A stretch of 64,000 nucleotides of DNA, taken from assembly GCF_034190915.1 (NCBI RefSeq), contig NW_026947486.1, positions 16,642,001 through 16,706,000 on the forward strand. The letters run 5' to 3'. The DNA is from Cavia porcellus (lineage: Eukaryota; Chordata; Mammalia; Rodentia; Caviidae). Position 1 is the stretch's first letter. Every line of letters begins with the position of its first letter. The position numbers and the translations under genes were made by a program. The notes under the pieces were generated by a model. The model was not told the origin of the DNA and made no database searches. It saw only the letters and a list, made by a program, of their open reading frames with translations. Shown here in pieces: positions 43,110 to 54,484 of the stretch.

Positions 43110-46108
43110 TAAACCAGTATATAACAGTTATAACCATAATTGTAAAAGGTCTCAATTAAACAATTAAAAGAAAAAGACTGGCAGAATGGATCAAAAAACA
43201 ACATCCAACCACGCTGTGTCTACAAGAAACTCATCTAACCTCAAAGGAAACCTATAAACTGAAAGCCAAAGGATGGAAAACAATACGTCATGCAACAGGA
43301 ACCAGAAAAAAAGCAATGTGAACTTCAAACCAAAAATGATCTGAAGAGATAAAGAAGAACACTACATATTAGTTAGGGGAAAACTTGAAGAGAAAGAGGT
43401 AACAATCTTAAATATATATGTACCAAATTTGGGAGAGCCCAGCTACACAAAACAAATGTTAACAGAAATAAAACATCAGAAAACCAATAACAAAATTATA
43501 ACAGGGGACATTAACATGCTATTGACACAAAGGGATAGATCAACCAGACAGAAAATCAGCAAATAACAGAACTGAATCACACCTGTGAAAAAATGGACTA
43601 GATAGATGTATACAGAGTGTTCTATCCAACAACATCTGAATATACATTCTTCTCAGCAGTACATGAAACAATCTCTAAAATGAACCATGCAATTAAATCC
43701 TTACCAACAAGGAAGAGCCCAGGTCTAGACAGATTCACTGCAGAATTCTACAAAAAATATAAAGAAAACTTAATATTGACACTCCCCAAACTCTTCAAAG
43801 AAATTGAAATGGAAGCAATTTTTCCTACATCATTCCTGGAAGCAAATATTACTCTAGTACCACATCCTGACAAAGACCCAACTAAAAAAGAGAACTACAG
43901 ACGAATTTCTCTACTAAACATAAATGCAAATATCCTCAATAAAATATTGGCAAGTAGAATGCAGCAAATCATCAAGAAGATTATGCACCACTACCAAGTG
44001 AGATTCATCCCAGACGTGCAGGAATGGTTCAACATGCATAAATGAATAAATGTAATCCACCATATCAATAAAGCCAAACATAAGAATCACATGATCATTT
44101 CTATAGATGCAGAAAAAGATTTTGATAAGGGCCAACACTTATTCATGAGAAAAACCTTACAGAAAATTGGAATAGATGGTCTTTACCTCAATATGATAAA
44201 ATCCATGTATAAGAAAACCAAAAGCTAGTATTATATTAAATGGCTCAAAACTGAAAACCTTTACTTTAAAATCAGGCAAAATACAAGGATTTCCATTATC
44301 ACAACTCCTATTCAATATAGTACTGGAAATACTAGCCAAAGCATTTCGACAGGAGAAAGAAATAAAACGAGTAAGGATAGCAACAGAGAAAATTGAATTA
44401 TCATTATTTGCAGAACACATGATACTCTACATAGAAGACCCCAAAACTCCATTGAAAGATTCCTAGATATAATAAATCAGTTCACTAATGTATCTGGGTA
44501 CAATTCAACTCAAAAATCAATAGCGTTCCTATACACTAACAAGAAAATCACTGAGGGACAAATAAGAGGTGCCACCCCCTTCACAATAGCATCAAAAACC
44601 AAGAAATACTTAGAAATTAATCCAATGAAAGAAGTAAAAGATCTATTCAAGGAAAAGTTTATTACCCTGAAAAAATATCAAAGAGGACCTCAGAAAAATG
44701 AAAAGACATCCCTTGTTCATGTATAGAAAGTATAAATATTGTGAAATGGGCCATTCTCCCAAAATTGCTATACAGATTCAATGCAATCCCTATCAAAATA
44801 TTACTAGCTTACCTTGTAGATCTAGAGAAATCACTCCTAAAATTCATCTGGAGCCAGAAGAGACCTCGAATATCAAAGGCAATTCTCAGCAACAAAGACA
44901 AGGCAGGAGGCACCACAATCCCAGGCTTGAAGTTATAACACAAAGCTACTGTAACAAAATAAACATGGTACTGGAAGAAAAACAGATCTGAAAATCAATG
45001 GAATAGATTAGAAGATACAACTAAAACTACCAACACACTCAGCCACCTTATCTTTGATAAAGGGGCCAAACACGTTTACTGGAAGAAGGATAGTGTCTTT
45101 AATAAATGGTGCTGGAATGGAATAATTGGTCCTCCACATCCCAGAAACTAAAACTGGACCCATGCCTAAGACTATGTACTAAACTAAAGTCTAATGGATC
45201 AAAGATCTAAATATTAAAGCAGGAACACTAAATCTGTTGCATGACAAAGTAGTTGACAATCTTGAAGACATAGCAGTAGGTAGAGAATTCATGAACAAGA
45301 ATTAAACTGCACATGAAATAATTCCCAGAACCAATAACTGCGATCACATCTTATTAAAAAGTTTCTGCATATCAAAAGAAAATCTCCAGCATAGTTAAAA
45401 AAATCCATAAATTGGAAAAAAATCTTAGTGAACTATCCCTCAGACAAAGGACTTCTGTCTAAAATATATAAAGAATTAAAAACAATCAGACCCCCGAAAT
45501 TCAGAGACCCAATTCAAAAATCGGCATCTGAGATGAACACACAGTTCTCAGAAGAAGAACTACAAATGGAAATAAATACATGAAAATGTTCAGCATCACT
45601 AGTCATTAGGGAAATATAAATTAAAACCACATTAGGGTTCCATCTTACTCCTGAAAAAATGACCAGGCTAATGAAAACTACGTAAAAGAAATGCTGGAGA
45701 GGCTGTGGGGAAAAAGGAACTCTCCTGCACTGTTGGTGGGAGTGTAGACTAGTGCAACCATTGTGGAGATCAGTCTGGAGATTTCTCAAAAAACTGGAAT
45801 TGGAAGTACGATTTGACCCAGCTATCCCACTTCTGGGAATATTCCCAGAAGAACTGAAAGTATCATACCACAGTGATATATGTACACTCATGTTTATAGC
45901 AGCACAATTTGTAATAGCCAGATCTTTGAAGCAACCTAAGTGTCCATCAACTGAGAAATGGGTAAAAAAGTTGTGGTATTTTTATACAATTGAGTACTAC
46001 TCAGCTATAAAGAATGATCACATTGAGATATTTATAAATAAATGGGTGCAACTTGAGATCATACTCATAAGTAAAATGAATCAAACTCACATGTATAAAT
46101 ACCTATAG
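43110..46108 (+). pseudogene. L1-K ORF2 with endonuclease-RT deletion
   Basis: Endonuclease is readable from 43125. At about 43688 the frame 43617-44045 (142 codons) passes directly from the endonuclease end ([17 protein letters not shown]) to the RT start ([20 protein letters not shown]), skipping roughly 0.9 kb present in L1-H and L1-G. RT continues to [20 protein letters not shown]. The catalytic motif reads FAEH (44407-44418): both catalytic aspartates are lost. Post-palm piece 44741-44938 ([20 protein letters not shown]). C-terminal piece 45752-46108 (118 codons) reads LEVRFDPAIPLLGIFPEELK..LWYFYTIEYYSAIKND..ISKMNQTHMYKYL and ends at the natural stop at 46108. Confidence 0.87.
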
Positions 46109-46696
46109 TCTCCCTAGTTTAAGAAATGATGAGTACATAAGATTTTATGGTAATCATGGTTCCCCATTACATTGCTTTAAAGTCTTGTAATATTTTCATT
46201 CATTGATTGGAATGATTTTATTCTGTTTTGTTTGATTTTTCATGTGTGATAATATAAACAGATACTTTGAAGAAATCAGGACTTATGGCAGCCTTGCTGA
46301 TTTAATATCATCTACATTTAAGTCATACCATGCTTTTGTTCTTCTATTTCCATTGGTTCTGTCCTGTTGTGTCTTGTTGAATATTAATATGTGTGATAGT
46401 ATAAACACATTTTTTATGGAAAATGAGATATTATAGTAGCCGTTGTTAATTTTGTGTTATTTGGGTTTGAATGTCATGCAATACTTTCATTCTCTTGAAT
46501 GGTTTTATACTATTTTGTTATTTTTGATATTATTGTGTGTGAAGATATGCTCAAATACTTGAAAGAAAAGTGACATTATGGTAGCCACTGTTAATATCCA
46601 GTTATCTTGTTGTGAAATGCTGTGTTGCTTATATTGTTCTGTTCTGATTTGCTTTGTTCTGTCCTCTTTTGTTTTATTCTCTTTAAAATAAAAAAT
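46109..46696 (+). repeat. L1-K 3'UTR, three ~146-bp tandem units
   Basis: GTGTGATAATATAAACAGATA, GTGTGATAGTATAAACACAT and GTGTGAAGATATGCTCAAATA begin similar segments; the (G)GACnTTATGGnAGCC block recurs at 46279, 46425 and 46570 (spacing 146 and 145). Same design as the L1-A 3'UTR. Confidence 0.78.
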
Positions 46697-46707
46697 GATA
46701 ATTCATG
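46697..46707 (+). repeat. Right TSD of L1-K
   Basis: Second copy of GATAATTCATG. Confidence 0.85.
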
Positions 46708-46808
46708 TGAATAACTGCACCAAAATACTTGAAAACTTTGAACAAGTGAAAAATGTTTTAGAAAAGTAACTTAATAAAACTAAATTTCATTGGAAATTGA
46801 ATAGACCA
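46708..46808 (+). mobile_element. Old L1 ORF2 fragment, continuation
   Basis: GTGAATAACTGCACCAAAATAC..TTGAAAACTTTGAACAAGTG resembles the linker before the RT domain of old L1s. Tentative. Confidence 0.35.
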
Positions 46809-47235
46809 ATATGATGGTCAATTTTATACATAATTTGTCTGGTACAAAGTGCTCAGATATTAGGTCAGACATCTTGATGCTCCTTTAAAGGTGGTTTTGG
46901 AAGAGGTTAAGATTTAATCTGGTGTAGACTGAGTAAAGCAAATTACCTTCCATAATGTGAGTAGGACACAGCCACACAGCTGAAACCTTGACTAGAACAC
47001 AGACTGGGCTCTAACTAATTAAGAAGGAATTCTGCCAGCAGAGGACCTGAGATTCAAGCTGCAAAGCATCCCTGGGTCTCCATTCTGCCTGCCTACCCTG
47101 TAGACTTCACATTTCCCAAGTATCCGCAAGTGAGGAAACCAACTCCTAAAAAATAAATATCTTTCTACAGATGCAGGTATAGACATAGATATAGTTAGGT
47201 AGAGATAAATCTTCAATGGATGTCCTTCTATGTTT
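46809..47235 (+). mobile_element. MLT2-like ERVL LTR
   Basis: GATGGTCAATTTTATACATA, GACTGAGTAAAGCAAATTACC, CATAATGTGAGTAGGACACA, AAGGAATTCTGCCAGCAGAG, CCTGGGTCTCCATTCTGCC and CTACCCTGTAGACTTCACAT occur in the order expected for an MLT2-type ERVL LTR on the + strand. Diverged; no internal region. Confidence 0.75.
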
Positions 47236-47500
47236 TTATAACTTTAGATAATTTATTTGTATACAAAAATATACTGAGGTAATATAACTGATAAAAATTA
47301 AACCAATCATTGAATTTCTACCAAGACGCTAGGGTTTTTTTTTTTCCAAAAAACTAAGTTCTAATTATTATTTCAGCAACAGATAATTATTACCCTATAT
47401 AAACTGCTCCAAGAAATAAGGAAGAGCCTTTGAATAATTTGGGAAGCCAGTGGTACTTGAAATCAAAGCTGGACAAGAAATCTGTGGAGAGATTGTCTTT
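47236..47500. other. Interval without recognised gene
   Basis: Possibly more old L1 sequence (CTATATAAACTGCTCCAAGAAATA near 47395); otherwise nothing recognised. Confidence 0.35.
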
Positions 47501-47514
47501 GCACATGCTTTTTT

Positions 47515-47835
47515 TCTCTGCATAGAATTATCCTCCTAACAGTTTCACTCAGCTACTTCATTAAGTTTCTACATAAATTTCACCCTCTGAGAAACCTTGT
47601 CCCACCACTCTATGTAAAATAATTTGCTCTTTCTCAAACAAGTTTTCTTCCTTTATTATTTTTTCCACAACCTTTATTACTGCCTGGAATAATACATATT
47701 TGTTTGCCTATTGTCTTTCTCTTCTGTAGAATGTAAGCCCCTTTATGACATAATGTCTTTCTCTGATACTTTTCAGCACTTAGAACATGATACACACTCC
47801 TTAATTGTTTGCTGAAAGGTTGATGAATGAACTGT
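47515..47835 (+). mobile_element. L2 (LINE-2) 3' fragment
   Basis: TGTCTTTCTCTTCTGTAGAATGTAAGCCCC..CTTTTCAGCACTTAGAACATGATACACACTCC..GTTTGCTGAAAGGTTGATGAATGAA follows the L2 3' consensus order (AATGTAAGCTCC, AGCACTTAGAACA, GCACTCAATAA, TTGTTGAATGAATGA). Ancient. Confidence 0.72.
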
Positions 47836-47859
47836 TCCTCTCATTATTAGTCATTTGTG

Positions 47860-48180
47860 TATACAATTGAAATACTACACAGCAGACAAAAGTGAAGAAA
47901 TTGTATTCACTAATATGAATATGTCAAAATATATTATTAAAGTATTTCCAGAGTGATTTTATATGTATACATTTAGTATGTATTTTAAATATCCAAAACA
48001 ATATTATATAGTGCATAGTGTTATATATTTATTATCATATTGTACATGAAAATAGTGCATAACAATCTCATTAGAGTTTGGTTACTAGGAAAATACTGGG
48101 AAGAATTTAATTTTCTATCAGAAACATGATGGATAAGTAAACCATGCTACTGAGTAGTTAAAATGAATCAGGTTGAAATA
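47860..48180 (+). mobile_element. Old L1 3' region fragment
   Basis: TACAATTGAAATACTACACAGCAGA (47869) and GTTTGGTTACTAGGAAAATACTGGG (48077) resemble the end of ORF2 and the 3'UTR of old mammalian L1s. Weak. Confidence 0.45.
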
Positions 48181-48477
48181 TTGTAGGTCCCTGGAAAAAT
48201 TCTAGAAACATAATTTAAATTAAAATAATTGCTTTGGAGAAATATATGTAAAGCATGATATTATACATCAAAAGTCCACAATCTTGGGCCAAATTTGGTT
48301 CACAGAATTTTTTATACCTAATAAAGTAAAACTATTTTTAATATTTTAAGTGGAAATAAAAGGAAAATGATGGAGGACGAGAAGGAATGAGGAAGAGGAA
48401 AACTGTATGTCACAGAAATTACATGTGACTCACAAAGCCTGAAACATTGATATTTAACTCCTTTAAAAATATTTGCT

Positions 48478-48985
48478 TAGTTTCCTAGTGCTGCTATATC
48501 AAAGCATCACAAACTAATAGTTTAAACAACTGAATGTTATTGTTTTACAGTTTTAGGAGTTAGAAAGCCATGCTCAATATCTTGGCAGGATTGGTCCTAA
48601 GGACTAATGAGGGAGAGTCCATTCCATATCTCCCTCCTATATTCTGGTTGTTTGCTATCAATCTTTAATAGTTCTTAGACTGTAAATCTCTGCCTTTATC
48701 TTCATGTGACCTTCCTCTGTGTGTGTGTGTTTGTGTGTATGCAAACCTCTCTGTGAGAGTGGGGGTATGTGTGTGCGTGTTTCTGTGTCCAAATTTCCTC
48801 TTTTTTGTAGATCTGCCAGTCATATTGGTTCAGGATTTGCCCTACTCTGTTATGCCCTCATTTAACTAATTATATCTGCAAGAACCCTATTTCCAAATAA
48901 GATCACATTTCGAAGTACCAGACTTTATGACTTAGAACATTTAAATTTGGGGGAAGCACATATTATTCAACCCATAATCATATTT
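48478..48985 (-). mobile_element. MLT1-like MaLR LTR
   Basis: TTAGTTTCCTAGTGCTGCTA..CACAAACTAATAGTTTAAACAAC..TTACAGTTTTAGGAGTTAGAAAG..ATCTGCAAGAACCCTATTTCC..CACATATTATTCAACCCATAATC is an antisense MLT1-type LTR. A GT-rich run (48718-48790) has expanded inside. Confidence 0.65.
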
Positions 48986-49164
48986 TTCAAATATACCCCA
49001 GTTTATGCACATGTAAGTAGACAAGGAAAATCTAAAACATGATGGAAATGTTATACATCAATTCAAGGATAGTACTTATCTCCACAGAGTGAGGGAGCTA
49101 GGAGAAAAAATTCAATAATAAGATCCCTAACAATTCTCTTAACTTTATTTTAAAATCTGCAGTC

Positions 49165-49362
49165 AGCCAGGGCTGGTGGGGCATGCCTGCAGCCCCACAG
49201 CTCTGGGAAGCTGACAAGAGGGTTGCAAATTCCATCCTACTCTGGGCTATTTAGTGACTTAATGAAACATTGCCTCAAAACAAAATAATAAAAAGGATTA
49301 GGTATATAGCTCAATTTGAAGGCCTTGTGTTCAGTCATCAGTACCACAAAAGGAAAAAGCAA
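49165..49362 (+). mobile_element. B1-ID hybrid SINE (B1-dID type)
   Basis: Left monomer B1-like (GGGGCATGCCTGCAGCCCCACAGC..CTGGGCTATTTAGTGAC..CATTGCCTCAAAACAAAA), right part ID-like (GATTAGGTATATAGCTCAAT..GGCCTTGTGTTCAGTCATCAGTACCACA) with a short A-rich tail. Dimeric B1-ID SINEs occur in squirrels, dormice, guinea-pig and beaver relatives but not in mouse or rat. Confidence 0.75.
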
Positions 49363-50410
49363 TCTGATAAAATAACTGTTAAATCTGTGTGTCAGTTGTA
49401 TATGCATATATCATTATTTTCTGAACCTGTCCTATCTATGAGTCACTTATCATTCCATAGAAAGAAGTTAAAATGGAACTGACCCCCTCTAACAAGAGTT
49501 CTTCTCCAATAATTAGGATATATCATTATTTTTTCATGTTAAAATCAAGTGAAATGATTGGTTTGCTTTTAGTGATCCTATTTACAAAAACATCATTATT
49601 TTTAAAAGTATGGTAATATTCAGTGGACTAAAATCCATCCATGAGAAATAAGCAGTATCTAAGACAAGTGAGAAGAGAAATTTGTAATCTTTCTTTTTGT
49701 GCTCACTTTACTCCTTTTGAATGGAGAAAGGACAGAAATGCAAGACCTTTAATGTATTTTTCTTTCTTCCTGCTTTCACCACTCCCTTTATTTTCTTCTG
49801 TTTTGGAGGGTTCTGATCATTTAAATCCCAGTTGTTCTCTGCCCAGTAGTAGCTGCATATATTTACAACAAAAGGAGATCTGTGAGACAAAAGACCTCAA
49901 GGCCTATCTGTGATTCACCAATAGCTAGCTGCTTGCTTTTTTTGGCAAACCTTTCAACATTAATTTATTTTTTTCATCTAGCAAATGGAAGATTTGGGCT
50001 AGATCATCTGAGATCTAAATATCCAGAAGAACAATGGTGATTTATGGGCACAGCATAACGATAGTACATAATTCAAGAAAATGTAAGAATTTCAATTAGA
50101 TTATGTGTGTTTCATTTGAGTTAGATATGTGCGTTTTGTTAATTCTGTGATAAACTAGGTAGCTGATGTGATTAAATCATTTTCGGAGTGGCACACAATG
50201 GCCCATTTGTTCCAGCATTATATAGACAAAATCTGTGTTAACCTGACTCATTCATGCAGCTCCCAACATAATATTCTCCACACATAACAACATGCAAATG
50301 ACCTTGACAATGTTGTCACTCAACTCATAGGAAGAAAAAAAAATAAATATAAGGGCCAGATGCAGCTTTTATGAGCCTTGAGTATGATTTTTCCTTGAGT
50401 TAATTTTTAG
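49363..50410. other. Unique-looking interval
   Basis: Mixed sequence without a recognised repeat. Open frames up to 90 codons (49641-49913 +) have no signature. Confidence 0.4.
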
Positions 50411-50415
50411 GTACT
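50411..50415 (+). repeat. Left TSD of solo ERVL-type LTR
   Basis: GTACT, identical to 50909-50913. Confidence 0.8.
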
Positions 50416-50908
50416 TGTATTAGTCAGGGTGTTACTAGAGCGAACAGATATAACATGAGATATACAGATAAAAAAGAAACAACAAGATTGGCTTACAACA
50501 GTCAGCCACAGAGTCCATTGAGAAAGCATACAGAGGGTGTCTATACACTGGAGGCCAAAGGATTCAATCCAAGGTCTGGAGTTCACCCTAGTATCTTGTG
50601 CAAGTCCACACCAGCAAGCTGATGGGTCCGCGGCAGAAGGCCAAAGGCTCTACTATGAAAGGCCGAAGAGTCTATGCTGGAAAGCTGAAGAGTCTACACT
50701 GAAAACCAGGAGATGTTGTCTAAACCAAAGGTGAAGACTGGAGCTTCTCCCAAGAATGGAATGCATTCGTCCTTCCTTCTTCCCTTTTATACCTCCAGGT
50801 GATGATCCACTCTAAGGTGGGTCTTCTACACCCTTGGGTGTAGAGTTGCTAAACCCATTTAGTTAAGCTTCTAATGTCTCAAGTTGACATGATCAATCAA
50901 CCACCACA
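50416..50908 (-). mobile_element. Solo ERVL-type LTR
   Basis: Minus-strand LTR of 493 bp with TG..CA ends (TGTATTAGTCAGGGTG..ACCACCACA on the + strand) and a perfect 5-bp TSD, the TSD size of ERVL/MaLR integrases. ATTAGTCAGGGTGTTACTAG is the usual antisense 3' end of MT2/MLT2-class LTRs. It contains short imperfect repeats (AAGAGTCTATGCTGGAAAGC / AAGAGTCTACACTGAAAACC, about 30-bp period). The provirus was lost by LTR-LTR recombination. Confidence 0.8.
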
Positions 50909-50913
50909 GTACT

Positions 50914-52310
50914 CTTAGCCCCTTAACCAATATCTGTAACAAACCAAATCACATCCAATACACTCTAAGTTTTACGGAGGACTTTGTGGGGTCATGGGGA
51001 AAAATGAGGTCAGACAACAAACAATCATTTCACATGAGTATTTCTAATAGGAAACATCTTTCATCTAAAAGTCTGTCTACTTTGAGTTCATAGCCGCTTG
51101 TTCTCTCTCCTTCCCCAAGCTCTGCCCTAAATAGTGCTCAGTTCACTTCTCCTTGATCCTCTTTTCACATGAAGCTGGCTCCTCCTTCACTGAGGCACCT
51201 GGACTTTTAAGAGTCGAACTTCATTCTCTGTGTCTTTATCAAATTATCTCTCAAGGAGTTGTTTTCTGCCTGCAAAGAAATGCCTCTTGTTGACATAAAG
51301 AGCAACTTTTCTACCTCTAGACATCTGCCTGTTAGAGGCTGTACTTGCTTGGGAAAGGCTGTACTTGCCAGTGAAAGGCTGTTCCTGATGTGGGAAGCAA
51401 GAATTTTCCCAAAATACTCTAAGGTCTCAATTATGTACAAACCATTAAAAAAGTTTTCATGGCATTGTACCCTTATCTCCAGTACAAACATGGGCAGCAG
51501 ATCTTTCAGCCTGTCTCTCAGGTATCGAGATCACTAATTGAATCAATGTTGTCCTAGATCAAAGCATCTAATTCTTTCAGAAACTAAACTACTTAGAAGG
51601 TGGGCTTGCCTGCTCTATCCAAACTCAATTGGAAAATCTAATTAATTAGAAGGAAAAATAGGAAAGTGGTTAATATTGTGCAAGTACAATTTTCTCAGAT
51701 GATTAGATACTTTTTCTTTTGAAATGAATAAATAAAAGAGAGAGGGGGCAGCATAATAATGGTACAGGTTTTAGTTTTAAAAGTTTGAATAAAATTAGCA
51801 TAATTTCCCTTTTATTAAGCTACAGTAGATTAAAAAGCACATTATAGACACTGTAGGTGGAGATGTGGGTGGACACATAGGAGGGAAAATGAGAGAACAT
51901 TGAAAATACAGCTGGAATAATGAGCATGTAAGAGGAAGAACAGAAGTGAGGATCAGGCGGGAGGATGTAAGTATCCTGACTTTGATCACAGACAAAAGGG
52001 ATGGAGTGCAGAAAAGAAGAGGCTACCATTCCATTGCACTGGGACCATAGGGTAGGCTGGTCCAAGCGAGCTGAGAATAGATAGCTAAAGATCAAAGAAT
52101 GCTTTGCCATGTGGAATTATAGAATTATAATTTGTGCTTAAAAGGGAAGAAATCACATTATCATTTATGGAAATATCTAGTTTTATTAACATTTGCCATA
52201 ATGGAAATAGTAGAAACTACAGAGCACACTTCCATCTAGTCTGAACAAGCTTGTTGGAGTTTAGAATACTGGATTTAATGTTTGTTCATTCTGCTTATCT
52301 AGCTTAAGGC
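50914..52310. other. Unique-looking interval
   Basis: No gene or repeat recognised. A 20-odd-bp imperfect triplication (AGGCTGTACTTGCTTGGGAA..) lies at 51335-51390. Confidence 0.4.
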
Positions 52311-52324
52311 ATGGATAACAGGAA

Positions 52325-52445
52325 CTTCTACACACACCCTTCCTTCTTCATTCAATTTACAAATGAGGAAATGAAAGCTCAATGTGGTTCTGCAAATGAA
52401 ATGATTTTTTTAAATTTTGAGATTTGAAAAGCAGACCACCAAATT
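52325..52445 (+). mobile_element. Possible MIR fragment
   Basis: TTCAATTTACAAATGAGGAAATGAAAGCTC fits the MIR core (TTTACAGATGAGGAAACTGAGGCTC). Weak. Confidence 0.4.
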
Positions 52446-52639
52446 TACATATGTGATTTTTACAGAAAGTACTCTGTTGCTTGATATATAGCAGTGAATG
52501 AATCAAAAGACTGACAAGATTAAGGAAATTTATTTAAGTTTCAAATGACATTTACCAATTATTAGATAAAATGAATTTAAGATTTCCTAGCCTAACCTGT
52601 GCCAGGCATACTATTTCATGTCCTCATGTTCCAGAAAGG

Positions 52640-52812
52640 GAAAGCAAACTGCCTTAGGCCTCTTTTATACAAACACTAGTTCCATTCAGAAGGATTCTGC
52701 TCTTATAACCTAATCACTTCCCAAAGGCCCCACCTCTTATTTCATTTCTGGGATTAAAAATCAAAATGTGCATTGAGGAGGACACATAAACATTCAGGAC
52801 ATAGCACCATTT
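52640..52812 (-). mobile_element. MLT1 LTR 5' fragment
   Basis: ATAACCTAATCACTTCCCAAAGGCCCCACC..CAGGACATAGCA is the antisense 5' end of an MLT1 LTR. Confidence 0.75.
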
Positions 52813-52829
52813 TAGAATTTGCATGTACC

Positions 52830-53140
52830 AATCTACTGCATGTGGCTTGTCCCCTTACCCACCTCTCAGAAGGAGTTTTAGTTGTTTCTAAAATGACTCA
52901 TCTGACAGTACACTTCCTTCAGTGAGACTGTCTAATTAAACTCCTTTTTATTCTTGCTATCAGCACATTATTTGTTTCATTTATAGCACTTATTGCACTT
53001 GAAATCATTGTATGACTTTATTTTCCTGTAATTTAAATTGTGTCATCTGTTAGATGACTACGTTTCTTACAGTTTTTGCGTCATCCCTAGTAACTATTTA
53101 TGACACACAATTGATGCTCAACAGATACTTATAAAATAGG
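52830..53140 (+). mobile_element. L2 (LINE-2) 3' fragment
   Basis: ATTTATAGCACTTATTGCAC..TTAGATGACTACGTTTCTTAC..CACACAATTGATGCTCAACAGATACTTA matches the L2 3' end order. Ancient. Confidence 0.6.
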
Positions 53141-54272
53141 TAATCTATTAGGGGCTATGTGATCAGGATCCTGCCATTCATAAGTAGCTCTCCAGGTCAA
53201 CAATATATGATACCTATATGTGTGGCCCAGAATTATGCTTGCTGAGCCTGAAATTGTCCTAGGTGTGAGCAGAAAATCTGACCCATCCCATCCATGGTAA
53301 ACTAAATTATTGATGTCAGTTATTCACTATTTATATCCTCACACTTCCTGTAGACTTTATTTTATACATCTTCTTTTGGCCAATACAGGTAAAAGTGATG
53401 TTGGTAGTTTCTGAGCTTAAGAACTAAGTTGCTTTGCATATTTCTGTGCTAAGATTGAAAGAGTTATCTTATCAGATAGTCAACTAAGAAAATAAGCCCA
53501 ATGCAAGAATCAGTAATGCATTTAATCACTTATGGCAATAGTGTAAGAAGCTAAACTGAAGGAATGGCTAGCTACTTTAATGTTCAATTTTTCCCATGGA
53601 AGAGTATCAGGAGAGGGTCAGATATATCAGTACAAGTGACAGATATCATTTCACTGTTGAAGGAACCCCTAACAAAACACTCCTGCCATTTTATGAACTT
53701 TGGGATTGGAAGAGGGAAGAGAAGTGAAATTTAACAGTGGAAAATTACAGAATACCAAGTCAGAATGGAGAAAAATGTCTTCAAGCCTCCCTCATAGGGT
53801 CCACTCTGCAGAAGTACTTGAGATGGTTGGCCTATAAATACATGTCCTTGTAATAGTATGCCCAATTGGGATAATTGAGTGTTTGACTACAACTCCCTTT
53901 GGAGACTTAAATACACAGGCTATGCATCTGGTCTTGTGTGGAGGAGGGAACTTTCCTTGATGAAGTTTTTAATTATCTGAGTGACAAAGCCTGAAAGATC
54001 ACCTAGGTTTATGGCCAAATGCTTTGTTTCTACATTTCTACTTGTGCTTATGGACCACTGTCAATACCTGGCTAGGAACTTCTCCTGGTAGCTGTTGTCC
54101 CTTTATCTTGGACCCCAGAACAAACACATATGAAGCCAGCCTCCCCAGCTGACTGATGGAATTGCATCTTCTTTTTCCGTATCTTGTACTCAGATGTACT
54201 CAGATGTTAAGTGCCACAAATTGCCAGCTATTGCTCTGTAATTTTGAAGGACTAGGCATAAATATCTTCATA
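53141..54272. other. Unique-looking interval
   Basis: No gene recognised; open frames are short and without motifs. Confidence 0.4.
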
Positions 54273-54280
54273 GTTTATTC

Positions 54281-54476
54281 CAGTGATGGTAAACCTGTGG
54301 CATGCATGCCACAGTGGATTGTTTTTTGTTTGTTTGCTTATTTTGTTTTTTGTAATGGGAAACGAACCGAGGACCTTGCACTTGCCAGGTAGGCACTTAT
54401 GCCATTGAGCTATATCCCCAGTCATTACAGCAGGCTGTTTGTAACAATGAAAACTCTAAAATGTTTATCATCACTG
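54281..54476. mobile_element. hAT-type MITE, copy 1, carrying an ID SINE
   Basis: Terminal inverted repeats CAGTGATGGTAAAC (54281-54294) and GTTTATCATCACTG (54463-54476), and an 8-bp TSD GTTTATTC / GTCTATTC (54273-54280, 54477-54484; 7 of 8). 8-bp TSDs and CAG..CTG-type ends fit the hAT (Charlie) superfamily. Without the SINE it is about 90 bp, non-coding. A second member lies at 61087-61167. Confidence 0.8.
54319..54421 (-). mobile_element. ID SINE inside the MITE
   Basis: T-rich start, then GGGAAACGAACCGAGGACCTTGCACTTGCC..ATGCCATTGAGCTATATCCCCAG, the antisense ID sequence including the B box (GAACC..) and A box (TGAGCTA). Confidence 0.85.
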
Positions 54477-54484
54477 GTCTATTC

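Larger units (their letters stand above)
41655..46696 (+). mobile_element. L1-K, LINE-1 with monomeric 5'UTR
   Basis: A 5042-bp insertion in perfect 11-bp TSDs: 5'UTR of about 174-bp monomers (41655 to about 42010), ORF1 (42032 to about 43040), ORF2 (about 43110-46108) with about 0.9 kb deleted between endonuclease and RT, and a tandem-unit 3'UTR (46109-46696) ending CTCTTTAAAATAAAAAAT. Better preserved than most copies in the window and, with the fragment at 25718, a representative of the apparently younger 3'UTR type. Confidence 0.9.

Noticed and set aside
45514..45891. 125-codon minus-strand frame.
   Set aside because: Antisense of L1-K ORF2 C-terminal coding sequence, a shadow of the sense frame.
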